NCBI GenBank assembly: GCA_036003045.1
Contig: DASYSS010000022.1
Coordinates: forward strand, 1-64,000
DNA from: Gemmatimonadaceae bacterium
Lineage (GTDB): Bacteria > Gemmatimonadota > Gemmatimonadetes > Gemmatimonadales > Gemmatimonadaceae
Length of the DNA: 64,000 nt
Direction of reading: 5' to 3'
The position numbers were made by a program, and so were the translations under genes. Below are positions 51,777-60,944 of the stretch, piece by piece (the stretch's first letter is position 1; every line of letters begins with the position of its first letter). The notes under the pieces are model-generated. The model saw only the letters and a program-made list of their open reading frames with translations. It searched no databases and was not told where the DNA came from.

Positions 51777-52778
51777 TCACTTCATCGTGTCATCGATCAA
51801 CGCGGCCAATTCGGCCGCGTTTGTCGTTCCGTAGTTCGCGTAGCAATTGTTGAAGACGACGTGCACGCGTTCGGCCGCCTCGGCGAGCTCCAGAATCGTC
51901 GGCAGCCACTCGGCGAGCTCGTCGGCGTCGTAGAGGTAGCGGTATTTCTCGAGGACAGTCGCCTCGCGCGCACCCCAGAGCTCGCTTCGCCGCCCGTGCA
52001 GCCGAACGACCGCCAAACCCGGTGTCGTGACGGCGGGAACGATGGGCAGGCTGGTCTTGGTGCCTGGCGGCGTGTCCGCGACCACGTAGGTCATCCCGTG
52101 ATCGCGAAGCTGGGCCCACAGGCGCTCTCGCAGACGAGGAGCGAGCCAGCTTGGGTGGCGGAACTCCGTGGACACGGGAAGGTCGCCGAGCCGCTCACGG
52201 ATTTTGGTGAGCATGGCCGGGGTTCCCCGGTTTGGGACCACCCAAGGCGCGAACTGGAGAAGAATCGCTCCAAGTCTTCCAGACTCATGCAGTGGCGCCA
52301 TGGCGTCGCTAAAGAGGCGCCATACGTCGCCCTGAATCGACTCAGGCAGGTCCTTGGCGTACACGCGAGGACCAAGCTCCGAAGGCAGCTCGTCGCGAAT
52401 CAGGCGCGGGAGGCGGGCGACGTCGGTCGCATGGCCGGTCATCAGCGCGTGGCCTTTGACGTCGAACACGAAGTCGCCGGGTGTGCGCTCGACCCATCGC
52501 TCCGTGAGCGCCCGGTCCGGGATCGCGTAGAAGCCCATGTCGGCCTCCACCAGCGCGAACCGAGACGCGTAATAGCGCAGCCGGTCCTCCGGCGTTTTGG
52601 CGTCGTCCGGATAGAAGACTCCGTGCGCGGTGAGCGTCCGATCGGTCCACCCCGCGGTACCGACGCGAAGATCCGTCGAACCAACGGTAAATCGCCGCGA
52701 GAACGAGTGGGCGTCGCCGCGTGCCCTCGCGCGCTCGGTGCCGGGGTCGTGCCGGGTGTCGCGCCGCGTGTCGCTCAT
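51777..52778 (-). CDS. DUF72-family protein
   Basis: This 333-residue protein shows the DUF72 pattern: VGTAGWTDRTL near the start, RLRYYASRFALVEADMGFYAIPD, TPGDFVFDVKGHALMTG, ILLQFAPWVV, STEFRHPSWL, and the C-terminal VHVVFNNCYANYGTTNAAEL. The fold is a TIM barrel related to metal-dependent endonuclease IV/xylose-isomerase-like proteins; a nuclease or structural role has been proposed for the family but is not established. The N-terminal 30 residues are rich in Arg and not conserved, so the true start may be later. It faces the small protein gene with an 11-base gap. Confidence 0.92.
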   Translation of the reverse strand: MSDTRRDTRHDPGTERARARGDAHSFSRRFTVGSTDLRVGTAGWTDRTLTAHGVFYPDDAKTPEDRLRYYASRFALVEADMGFYAIPDRALTERWVERTPGDFVFDVKGHALMTGHATDVARLPRLIRDELPSELGPRVYAKDLPESIQGDVWRLFSDAMAPLHESGRLGAILLQFAPWVVPNRGTPAMLTKIRERLGDLPVSTEFRHPSWLAPRLRERLWAQLRDHGMTYVVADTPPGTKTSLPIVPAVTTPGLAVVRLHGRRSELWGAREATVLEKYRYLYDADELAEWLPTILELAEAAERVHVVFNNCYANYGTTNAAELAALIDDTMK

Positions 52779-52827
52779 AGCCTGATGGATCTTACCTCAG
52801 GCCGGCCTTCGACGACCAATCCTCGTT

Positions 52828-53340
52828 CTAGCTGATCGCGCGGCGCATGCGGGCGACAACGCGCGCCACGCGCTCTTCGATCCGCGTCGACAGCGATTTG
52901 GTGATCACTGGCCGCGCACAGATCGGGCACGGCCCGAGTCGAGGCGTGACTCCCAGCGACACGAGCACTGGGCCGTGAACGACGGTCTGATGCTGTGCCG
53001 TGTCCGTGATGATCGCCGTGACGGTCGCGGTCGCGCCGCTCACTTTTCCCGTAAAACGCGCCGGGTCGGTCGGGCCGACGGCGATGGGATACGCGTGCAG
53101 CGTGTAGTTGCCCGAGACGTCAAAGGTGCCGTCCGAGTTCACTTGCACTCTCCCCGAGACGTCGCCGAACGTGCAGCCGACGTGCAGGTGGAGCGACGTA
53201 TCGCTCACGATCATCCCGGCGCTGTCGCCGCCCCACGTGCCCAGAGGAAGCTCGCCGTCGGCCGGCGCCAGATTCGGCGCCGCCGAGCACGCCGCGAGCA
53301 TGGGTACAGCGAGGAAGAGAAACAGACGGTGAGTCATCAC
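52828..53340 (-). CDS. hypothetical lipoprotein
   Basis: This 170-residue protein has a lipoprotein signal (LFLFLAVPMLAACSAAP; lipobox LAAC). The mature part begins with GTWGGDSAGMIVSDTSLHLHVGCTFGDVSGRV, a beta-barrel-like pattern found in small exported proteins of unknown function. It ends with a CPICARP motif that might bind metal or form a disulfide, followed by an Arg-rich helix. Two adjacent ATG codons (53340 and 53337) are equally possible starts. It is divergent from the PadR gene at 53489. Confidence 0.78.
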   Translation of the reverse strand: MMTHRLFLFLAVPMLAACSAAPNLAPADGELPLGTWGGDSAGMIVSDTSLHLHVGCTFGDVSGRVQVNSDGTFDVSGNYTLHAYPIAVGPTDPARFTGKVSGATATVTAIITDTAQHQTVVHGPVLVSLGVTPRLGPCPICARPVITKSLSTRIEERVARVVARMRRAIS

Positions 53341-53430
53341 TTGCCAAACTGGTTGAGTGAGGCCGGGGTCACAGACCGCCCCATCGGCCCCAGGCTGGAG
53401 GCAACCGTTTCGCGGGTCTTGCTGTCTGAC

Positions 53431-53445
53431 CCTAAGAACCTTAGG
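53431..53445. promoter_or_regulatory. CCTAAG-AAC-CTTAGG inverted repeat upstream of padR
   Basis: A perfect 6-bp inverted repeat with a 3-base spacer lies 43 bases upstream of the PadR start. It shares the central AACCTT with the repeat before the first PadR gene (4771-4789). Candidate PadR operator. Confidence 0.45.
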
Positions 53446-53488
53446 TAAAGGATCGCTTGTGGTCTTCGGTGACCGGAGATCTGCTCAA

Positions 53489-53845
53489 ATGAACCAGCCC
53501 GAGCTCGACCTCGTTCGCGGCACCCTCGATCTTCTCATCCTCAAGACTCTGTCCTGGGGACCGATGCACGGACTTGCCGTCGTGCGTTGGATCCAGAACG
53601 CCACCAACGATCAACTCCAGATCGAAGAAGGCGCGCTCTATCCCGCGCTCCACCGCATGGAGAGCAAAGGCTGGCTCGAGGCCGACTGGGGATACACCGA
53701 CCGAAATCGCAAGGCGAAGTTCTACCGCCTCACCACGATGGGTCGAAAGCATCTCGCCGCCGAACACGTGCGATGGACGCGCTACGCGGGCGTCGTCGGT
53801 CTGGTGCTCGAGGCGCGCGGCGCGGCGGCCGGAGCAACGCGGTGA
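53489..53845 (+). CDS. PadR-family transcriptional regulator
   Basis: This 118-residue winged-helix protein has the PadR start [30 protein letters not shown] and the wing EEGALYPALHRMESKGWLEADWG. ATG at 53489 has GGAG 10 bases upstream. The stop overlaps the GTG of the ADOP permease gene by 4 bases, so the two are translationally coupled. Close in sequence to the PadR at 4798 (shared ILKTLSWGP and NRKAKFYRLT stretches), suggesting module duplication. Confidence 0.95.
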   Translation: MNQPELDLVRGTLDLLILKTLSWGPMHGLAVVRWIQNATNDQLQIEEGALYPALHRMESKGWLEADWGYTDRNRKAKFYRLTTMGRKHLAAEHVRWTRYAGVVGLVLEARGAAAGATR

Positions 53846-56532
53846 GACGCGTCTTTCGAATTCCCGGCGGCGGCCGCCCCGCCGATCGCGCGCTCGACGA
53901 CGAGCTGCGCTTTCACCTCGACGGACGCGTCGAAGAGCTGATGCAGGCCGAAGGGCTGTCGCGCGACGAAGCCGAACGAGAAGCGCGGCGCCGGTTCGGA
54001 GACTACGAGGCCTATCGCCGACAGGCACGCGCAATCGACGACGACATGCTGCGCCGGAGGAATCGCATGGAAATGTTCGACGCCATAGCGCGCGAGACAC
54101 GCCACGCGGCACGCTCGCTCGGACGCGCGCCCTCGTTCTCACTCATCGCCGCGCTCACGCTCGCGCTCGGCCTCGGCGCGGCGACGACGATTTTCACGCT
54201 TCTCGACCGCGTGGTGATTCGCCCGCTTCCCTATCCCCACGCCGACCGGCTCGTTCATCTAGGCACGCTCTGGCCGAAGGTGAAGGAAGGCGAGGAGTAC
54301 ATGCTCTCCAGGGGACAGTACTTCTACTTCAAGAAGAACAGCCGAGTACTCGCCGACATCGCGATGTACGACGAGGACATGCTCGTCGTACCGGGAGACG
54401 CGTCGCATCCCGCCGAGCGGGTGCCCGAGGTGGACGTGAGCGCGAGCGTGTTTCGGTTGCTCGGCATTCGACCCGAACTGGGGCGCGCGATCAGCGAAGA
54501 CGACGAACGGCTTCCCAACGGCGATCCCCACTACGCGCTGATCTCGCACGGCTATTGGCTCCGCCGTTTCGGCGGAGATCCGCACATCGTCGGGAAACGA
54601 TTGATGACGGGCGACACGACGACGCTCGAGATCATCGGCGTGTTACCAGCAGGCGCGACGATTCCCGACGTGAAAGCGGACGTGTGGATTCGCGAACATC
54701 TCAATCCGGACGACCCACCGGTCAATAACCACACGCATCCGGCCATCGGTTTGATCAAGCCGGGCATCACCGTTGCCGCTGCGCTCGCCGACATCAAGCT
54801 CGTCCAGCAGCGCATGCAAGAGGAGTATCCGACCGTCTACCGGAAGGCGTTTCTCGACCGATCCGGATTTGCGATGAACGTGACGTCGCTTCGCGATCAC
54901 GTCGTCGGCGCGTCGATCGTGCGCCGGCTGTGGCTGATCTTCGGCGCCGTTGCGTTCGTACTGCTGATCGCGGCGGCGAATGTGGCGAACCTATTCCTCG
55001 TTCGCATCGACGCGCGTCGCCGCGAGGTGGCCGTGCGCACGGCGCTCGGCGCGGATCGAGCGCACATGGCGATCCACTATCTCACGGAAAGCATCTTGCT
55101 CGCGGTTGCCGCCGGCATCGCGGCGATCGCTATCGCGGCGATACTGCTGCACGTCGTGCTCGCGATCGCGCCGCAAACGCTGCCGCGTCTGGCCGAGGTG
55201 GCGGTCGATTCGCGCGGCGTGGCATTCTGTCTCGGATCGGCGCTGGCTTTCGGGATCGTCCTCGGTGTGCTTCCGCTCGGTGCGGCGAAGCTCGACGTCT
55301 CGTCGTTGCGCGACGGCGGCCGAGGCCTCACGTCTTCCAAGTCGCGTGAAACGGCACGTCGTGGACTGGTGCTCGCTCAGGTCGCGCTGGCGGTGGTGCT
55401 ACTCGCGGGCGCCGGGCTCATGGCCGAGAGCTTCGCCAAGCTGCGGCGGGTGCATCCCGGGTTCGATCCGAGTGGCGTCGAGACGATGTCGATCATCCTG
55501 CCGCGCGGCTACCGGGTACCGCAGCAAGCCGAGACGTTCTGGCATTCGTTCATCACGCGAGTCGGCGCGATACCCGGCGTGGTCCACGCCGGCGCGGTCG
55601 ACCAGCTTCCGCTTTCCGGGGGATGGGGCTGCAGCGGGCTCACGGTCGACGTGACGAACTCGCTCGGCGAGTCGGGCAACTGCATGCCGATGGGTGTGAT
55701 CACGCCCGGCTACCTCGAGACGATGGGGATCAAGTTCCAAGGGACGGCGCCCACGTGGGAATCGCTCGAGGCGCGCACCGCGCCGACGGTCGTCACCACC
55801 GCCTTCGCCAAGCGGTTTTGGGAGGATCGCAGCGCGCTCGGACACATCGTCAAGCCGTTCAACGCGACCAACGCTTTCCCGGTCGTCGCCGTGACGGAGG
55901 ATCTCCGGTCGAACGGGCTTCAGAATCCGCCAATTCAAGAGGTATTGCTGCCCATGCTCGGCACGGCGGCGTCGCCGGACTGGAACGTCGGCTCGGACTT
56001 GACGCTCGTGGTCAAAGCGCCCGGCGTGAGCACGTCGGCACTGGTGCCGGCGATTCGCGCGATGCTCGCGCAGGTCGAGCCGAAAGCGATCGTCGCCGAC
56101 GTGCAACCGATGGAGCTCGTCGTCGCGAAGTCGATGGCCCAGACGTCGTTCACGATGCTCCTCATGCTCATCGCCGCGGCGATCGCCCTGGCGTTGAGCG
56201 CCGTCGGCATCTACGGCGTGATCGCGTACGTCGTCGGGCAGCGGCGAAGCGAAATCGGCATTCGCATCGCGCTCGGCGCGCAGCTCGGCGCGGTGACGCG
56301 ATTGGTCGTCGGCCAATCGCTCGCGATCGTCGCGGCCGGCGTCGCGCTCGGCATCGTCTGCGCGCTCGCGGGGACACGGCTGCTCCGCTCGCTGCTCTTC
56401 GACGTCAGCCCAAGCGATCCGTTCGTGCTCGCGGCAACTGCCCTGGTGTTGCTGGTCGTCGCCGTGCTCGCGAGCGCCGCTCCGGCACGTCGTGCCGCGA
56501 AGATCGACCCGGTCGAAGCGATGCGCGAATAG
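53842..56532 (+). CDS. ADOP-type ABC transporter permease
   Basis: GTG at 53842 overlaps the PadR stop (GTGA); 896 residues. Order of parts: N-terminal domain DRALDDELRFHLDGRVEELMQAEGLSRDEAE, first helix FSLIAALTLALGLGAATTIF, MacB_PCD periplasmic domain, FtsX block from about 375 ([33 protein letters not shown]), second MacB_PCD domain, and a last FtsX block with RRSEIGIRIALGAQLG. No ATPase gene is adjacent. Substrate unknown. It ends 9 bases from the stop of another ADOP gene on the opposite strand. Confidence 0.93.
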   Translation: MRRVFRIPGGGRPADRALDDELRFHLDGRVEELMQAEGLSRDEAEREARRRFGDYEAYRRQARAIDDDMLRRRNRMEMFDAIARETRHAARSLGRAPSFSLIAALTLALGLGAATTIFTLLDRVVIRPLPYPHADRLVHLGTLWPKVKEGEEYMLSRGQYFYFKKNSRVLADIAMYDEDMLVVPGDASHPAERVPEVDVSASVFRLLGIRPELGRAISEDDERLPNGDPHYALISHGYWLRRFGGDPHIVGKRLMTGDTTTLEIIGVLPAGATIPDVKADVWIREHLNPDDPPVNNHTHPAIGLIKPGITVAAALADIKLVQQRMQEEYPTVYRKAFLDRSGFAMNVTSLRDHVVGASIVRRLWLIFGAVAFVLLIAAANVANLFLVRIDARRREVAVRTALGADRAHMAIHYLTESILLAVAAGIAAIAIAAILLHVVLAIAPQTLPRLAEVAVDSRGVAFCLGSALAFGIVLGVLPLGAAKLDVSSLRDGGRGLTSSKSRETARRGLVLAQVALAVVLLAGAGLMAESFAKLRRVHPGFDPSGVETMSIILPRGYRVPQQAETFWHSFITRVGAIPGVVHAGAVDQLPLSGGWGCSGLTVDVTNSLGESGNCMPMGVITPGYLETMGIKFQGTAPTWESLEARTAPTVVTTAFAKRFWEDRSALGHIVKPFNATNAFPVVAVTEDLRSNGLQNPPIQEVLLPMLGTAASPDWNVGSDLTLVVKAPGVSTSALVPAIRAMLAQVEPKAIVADVQPMELVVAKSMAQTSFTMLLMLIAAAIALALSAVGIYGVIAYVVGQRRSEIGIRIALGAQLGAVTRLVVGQSLAIVAAGVALGIVCALAGTRLLRSLLFDVSPSDPFVLAATALVLLVVAVLASAAPARRAAKIDPVEAMRE

Positions 56533-56541
56533 CGGTCGGAA

Positions 56542-59196
56542 CTACTCGGCTCGGAGGGCGACCAGCGGATCGACCTTGGTCGCTCTCCAAGCCGGAATCC
56601 AGCTCGCCCCCGCCGCCACGGCGAGCAACGTCAGCGCCACTCCGACGAACGTAAGGGGATCGGTCGGCGTCACGCCGTAGAGAACTCCCTGCATCAGTCT
56701 CGTCAGGGCGAGGGCGGCGGCGATTCCCACGAGCACGCCGAGTCCCGCGAGGCGAAGCCCCCGCCAGACGATCATGCCGAGCACCGACGACGCTCGCGCG
56801 CCGAGCGCGACGCGGACGCCGATCTCGCGCGTGCGCTGCGTGACGAGATACGACAGCACGCCGTAGATGCCCAACGCGCCGAGGACGAGGCCCATCGTGC
56901 CGAAAAGTCCGAGCAACACGGCGAGCAAGCGCGGACGCGCCACCGCCTCGCCGACGGCGTCGTCGAGCGTGAACGCGCCCGTGAACGTCTGCTGCCGATC
57001 GACGGCGCGCACGGCATCCTCGATGCGTTTGATCATCAGTTGTGGATCGCCTTGCGCTCGCACCACGAGATTCACTTTCACCCGGAAGATCTGGTACGCG
57101 CTCGCGTAGATGCGCGGTGCCGGCGTCTCGTCGACCGTGCCTTGATGAACGTCGCCGACCACGCCGACGATCGCGAAATGGTTGGTGTCACCGAAGGTGA
57201 TCGTCTGCCCGATCGGGCTTCGGTCGGGGAAATATTTCTTGGCCAGAGCCTCGTTCACGACGAGCGCGATCGGCGCGCCGATGCGATCCTGTTGCGAGAG
57301 ATCGCGGCCGGCGACGAGCGGGATGCCCATCGTCGAAAAGAATCCATCGCTCGTGAACATCAGCGTCGCGCGCGGCAGCTCGCCGTCGGCACCGCGCGTC
57401 ACCCCCGGCGGCATGAAGCCGATCGTCTCACCGTCGCCGCGGAAGGGAATGTCTCGCACGGCTCCGGCGGCGATGACGCCCGGTACTTGCCGCACGCGGT
57501 TCAGCATTTCGCGATACGTGTCGCGCATCTCGGCCGCCGTCGAGTGGCGCGCGGTTGAAATGCTGTAGTTCACGACGACGCGGTGATCGCGTTTGAATCC
57601 GAGATCCACTTGCAGCAGCTTCACGAAGCTTCGTGTCATGAGGCCGGCGCCGACCACGAGTACGACGGCCAGCGCCACCTCGGCCACGACCAGTGCGTTT
57701 CGCAGTCCACCGGCCGCGCTGGTGGCCCCGCGCGATCCTTCGCGCAACGACTGCTGCAGCTCGGGCGACGAGGCGCGAATCGCCGGAATCAACCCGAACG
57801 CGACGCCGGTGACGATGGTCAGCCCCGCGGTGAACAACACCACGCGGTAGTCGAGCCCCACCTCTTCGGCCCGGGGGAGCTGTCCGGCCGCGAGGCGAAG
57901 GAGCCCGGCCTTGCCCAACACCGCGACTCCGATCCCCAGCACACCGCCGACGATCGCCAGAACCATGCTCTCGGTGCACAGCTGGCGAATGACGCGGGAT
58001 CGGCCGGCGCCGAGTGCGACGCGAATCGCCAATTCTCGCTCGCGCGACGTGGCGCGCGCGAGCAACAGGCTCGCGAGGTTCACCGCGGCGATGATGAGCA
58101 CGAATCCCACCGCGCCCAGCAACACGAGCAAGCTGGCTCGCACCTTTCCCACGATCGAGTCGCGAAGCGGCGTCACCGCCGCACCGCCGAGGTTGCGGTC
58201 GTCCTCGTATTCCGCGGCGAGTCCACGCGTGATCACGTTCATCTCGGCGCTCGCCTGAGCGATGGTGACGCCGGGCTTCATCCGAGCGACGACGTTCATG
58301 ATGCGTACGGGGCGAATGCGCGGAATCGACTGATCGGGGATCGTCGAAAACGGGATGTACATCTGGACGTCGGGCGCCGGAAAACGGAAGGTGGGCGGCA
58401 TCACGCCGACGATCTCGTATGAGTCGCCGCCGAGCGTGACGCGTCGCCCGACGACGGAGCGTTCTCCACCGAACTGGCGCTGCCAGAAGTCGTGGCTCAG
58501 CACGACCAGCTTGTCGTTCGCGCCGCGCACCATCTCCTCGTCGCGCGGAACGCGGCCGACTTCGGGCGCGACGCCGAGGGTATTCCAAAATCCCGGCGAA
58601 ACGAAAGTGGTCGAGATGCGCTGCGGTTCCCCGATTCCAGTGAGATCGGTACCGCTCATTCCTTCGATGTAGAAATAGCCTCCGATGTCGACGAGCATCC
58701 GGCGACGCGCGCGCCAGTCATCGAGATTCACCGCCGAAACGGTGGTGGTATTCGAGACGCCCTTCACGATCTCGACTTGGCGCACACTCACCAACCGCTC
58801 GGGGTCGGGAAAGGCGAGCGGTCTGAGCAGGACGCCGTTTACCACGCTGAAGATCGCGCTGTTCGCGCCGATCCCCAGCGCCAGCGTCAGAATCGCGACG
58901 AGCGAGAAGGCCGGCGCGCTCAAGAGCGCGCGGACCGCGAACCTGATGTCCTGCGTCAACGAATCCAACATGTTTTCCTCCAGCCTGCTATCGACCTCGT
59001 GGGCTCGCGTCGTTCGATCGCTGCGCCGGGCGCGCACGGCGAGCGCGATCAGTCCGGGGAGCTCTTCGAACAAGGCGCGCGCGCCCCGCCGCCGCGCTAG
59101 TTCGCTGAACACGCCGACCATGTCGTCGGCGAACGCGTCGTGAAATCGCGACGGCAGCAGGATCGCCAACAGGGCGCGGTACGCACGGACGATCAT
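56542..59196 (-). CDS. ADOP-type ABC transporter permease
   Basis: ATG at 59196 overlaps the stop of the PadR gene (ATGA); 884 residues. Its N-terminal domain differs from the other two ADOPs in this window (MIVRAYRALLAILLPSRFHD, then FADDMVGVFSELARRRG), a known alternative leader domain. The rest has the usual layout: first helix [20 protein letters not shown], MacB_PCD, FtsX block (FVLIIAAVNLASLLLARATSRERELAIRVALGAG), second MacB_PCD and last FtsX block (RTREIGVRVALGARASSVLG). Tail to tail with the ADOP gene at 53842. Confidence 0.93.
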   Translation of the reverse strand: MIVRAYRALLAILLPSRFHDAFADDMVGVFSELARRRGARALFEELPGLIALAVRARRSDRTTRAHEVDSRLEENMLDSLTQDIRFAVRALLSAPAFSLVAILTLALGIGANSAIFSVVNGVLLRPLAFPDPERLVSVRQVEIVKGVSNTTTVSAVNLDDWRARRRMLVDIGGYFYIEGMSGTDLTGIGEPQRISTTFVSPGFWNTLGVAPEVGRVPRDEEMVRGANDKLVVLSHDFWQRQFGGERSVVGRRVTLGGDSYEIVGVMPPTFRFPAPDVQMYIPFSTIPDQSIPRIRPVRIMNVVARMKPGVTIAQASAEMNVITRGLAAEYEDDRNLGGAAVTPLRDSIVGKVRASLLVLLGAVGFVLIIAAVNLASLLLARATSRERELAIRVALGAGRSRVIRQLCTESMVLAIVGGVLGIGVAVLGKAGLLRLAAGQLPRAEEVGLDYRVVLFTAGLTIVTGVAFGLIPAIRASSPELQQSLREGSRGATSAAGGLRNALVVAEVALAVVLVVGAGLMTRSFVKLLQVDLGFKRDHRVVVNYSISTARHSTAAEMRDTYREMLNRVRQVPGVIAAGAVRDIPFRGDGETIGFMPPGVTRGADGELPRATLMFTSDGFFSTMGIPLVAGRDLSQQDRIGAPIALVVNEALAKKYFPDRSPIGQTITFGDTNHFAIVGVVGDVHQGTVDETPAPRIYASAYQIFRVKVNLVVRAQGDPQLMIKRIEDAVRAVDRQQTFTGAFTLDDAVGEAVARPRLLAVLLGLFGTMGLVLGALGIYGVLSYLVTQRTREIGVRVALGARASSVLGMIVWRGLRLAGLGVLVGIAAALALTRLMQGVLYGVTPTDPLTFVGVALTLLAVAAGASWIPAWRATKVDPLVALRAE

Positions 59197-59549
59197 CGTC
59201 GCGCGCCGATGAGTTGCTTGGATCTGGCCATGCCCGCGAGCCGCTCGACGCGCAGCGCCTCGGCGCGGGCGGCCTGTCGCCCGCGCGGCGTCAGGCGGTA
59301 GTATCGCCGGCGTGAGTCGTCGCCGGCGCGCGGACGCTGGCGTAGCTCCTCGATCCACCCGTTGTCGAGCAAACGCTTCACGGCGGCGTACAGCGTGCTG
59401 GCCGTCAGCCGGATTTCTCCGTCCGTTCGCCGCGCGACGTCCTGGATGATGGCGTAGCCATGCAGGTCGTCGTCGACCAGCGAAAGCAGGATCTGAAAGA
59501 CCTGCACCGAGAGCGGGCCTGTCGGGTCGATGGTGTCGCGGTTCGTCAT
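59193..59549 (-). CDS. PadR-family transcriptional regulator
   Basis: This 118-residue protein from ATG at 59549 shows the other common PadR pattern: VQVFQILLSLVDDDLHGYAIIQDVARRTDGEIRLTASTLYAAVKRLLDNGWIEE, followed by the wing RRRYYRLTPRGRQAARAEA. Translationally coupled to the ADOP permease gene downstream. Upstream lies a symmetric TATACCG / CGGTATA element (59586-59604), a likely operator for autoregulation. Confidence 0.92.
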   Translation of the reverse strand: MTNRDTIDPTGPLSVQVFQILLSLVDDDLHGYAIIQDVARRTDGEIRLTASTLYAAVKRLLDNGWIEELRQRPRAGDDSRRRYYRLTPRGRQAARAEALRVERLAGMARSKQLIGARR

Positions 59550-59585
59550 GATGCGCCGTTCCCCGAGTCCTATATCATCGAGCGC

Positions 59586-59604
59586 TATACCGTCGCGCGG
59601 TATA
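59586..59604. promoter_or_regulatory. candidate PadR operator TATACCG-N5-CGGTATA
   Basis: A perfect 7-bp inverted repeat with a 5-base spacer lies 37 bases upstream of the PadR start, where the promoter is expected. A further CTATA half site is at 59570-59574. AT-rich symmetric elements containing TATAC are typical of PadR targets. Confidence 0.55.
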
Positions 59605-59701
59605 ATGGGCGTGGGGCGCGCGCATCGCAAGCGAGGTGGGACGGGAGGGCAGGTTCGAGTGGACCGGTCCGGCCATCGACCGGTCCGCCGCCCGGTGCCG
59701 G

Positions 59702-60775
59702 TTATTCGCTTTCTTGGGCGAGCAGGAGGCGTTTCCGGTCGACGCCCCACTTGTAACCGGAGAGCTGTCCGTCGCCGCGAACGACCCGATGGCAGGGCAC
59801 CACAACCGCGACACGGTTGCCGGCGCACGCCTGCGCGACGGCGCGACTCGCGCCGGGAGCGCCGATTGCGTGGGCCACCTGCGCGTACGATCGGCGTTCG
59901 CCCGCCGGAATCGCCTGAAGCGCGTTCCAAACGCGGCGCTGAAACTCGGTTCCGGTCAGATCCAACGGTATTCGATTCGACGGCTGTTGTTCCGGATGGC
60001 GCACGCGATCGAGTACGGCGCGCACCCACGTTCCATTCGCCGAGTCGTCGCGATCGATGGAGGCCTTCGGAAAATCGGCGCGAAGCGCGCGCTCGACATC
60101 GGCGTCCGTGGCGCCGAGCTCGACCGCACACACTCCGCGTTCCGTCGTCGCAACCAGCACGCGCCCGATCGGTGCGTCTTCGATCGTGTAAGCGATCCGA
60201 ACGCCGGCACCGCCTCGCCGATAGGAGGCGGGTGTCATACCCAACGACTGCGCGGCACGCTCGTACACGCGACTGCTCGACCCGAATCCGGCTTCGTATG
60301 TGGCGCGACTCACCGTGTCGCCGGCGCGCAAACGCGCCTTGAAGCGCCGCATGCGAGCTTCGGCCTGATACGCCTTCGGCGAGGCGCCCACGACGCGCTT
60401 GAACGAACGCTGCACGTGCGATGCGCTCATCCCGACCGCCGCGGCCAATTCGTCGAGCGACACGAGACGGTCGGTGTGCGCGTCGAGGTATTCGCGCGCG
60501 CGCTCGACGGCGGGATGGACTCCGGCATCCGTCGGCTTGCAACGGCGACACGCACGAAAGCCCGCGCGCTCCGCTTCGGCGGTCGTCGAAAAGAACTCGA
60601 CGTTCGCGCGCAACGCGCGCCGCGACGGACACGACGGCTTGCAAAACACCCCCGTCGAGCGGACGCCGTACACGAAGCGTCCGTCGTAGGTCGAGTCTCT
60701 CCGCTCGACCGCATGCCAGGCGGTGGAGCTCGAGATCCTGGTCGTTTCGTTCGAAGTGACGGCCATCGTCGCCAT
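59702..60775 (-). CDS. ada: Ada: methylated-DNA-protein cysteine methyltransferase and AraC-type activator
   Basis: This 357-residue protein repairs alkylated DNA and activates the adaptive response. N-terminal zinc domain: C45, C49, C76 and C79 (GVFCKPSC, ACRRC), where C45 accepts methyl groups from phosphotriesters. The AraC helix-turn-helix lies at about 85-185 (SLDELAAAVGMSASHVQRSFKRVVGASPKAYQ). The C-terminal O6-alkylguanine transferase has the acceptor C328 in VVPCHRVV. All three functions look intact. Starts at residue 1 or 4 are both possible. No classical Ada box was found upstream; a GGTAGG-N9-CCTACC hairpin lies at 60790-60810. Confidence 0.97.
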   Translation of the reverse strand: MATMAVTSNETTRISSSTAWHAVERRDSTYDGRFVYGVRSTGVFCKPSCPSRRALRANVEFFSTTAEAERAGFRACRRCKPTDAGVHPAVERAREYLDAHTDRLVSLDELAAAVGMSASHVQRSFKRVVGASPKAYQAEARMRRFKARLRAGDTVSRATYEAGFGSSSRVYERAAQSLGMTPASYRRGGAGVRIAYTIEDAPIGRVLVATTERGVCAVELGATDADVERALRADFPKASIDRDDSANGTWVRAVLDRVRHPEQQPSNRIPLDLTGTEFQRRVWNALQAIPAGERRSYAQVAHAIGAPGASRAVAQACAGNRVAVVVPCHRVVRGDGQLSGYKWGVDRKRLLLAQESE

Positions 60776-60944
60776 GATTTGCTCCCGTTGGTAGGCACGC
60801 GCAACCTACCCCCGCACCGCGCCGCCGAGCTATCCGAACCTTGCTCTCAAATTTCGCCTGCTGCGCTCTTCAGCGCGGCCGGGTTCGGGGTGGGGCTGAC
60901 CTCGGGCGGCTCGGCGCGTGTGTGATCGCGCGCCTTTCCCGCGG

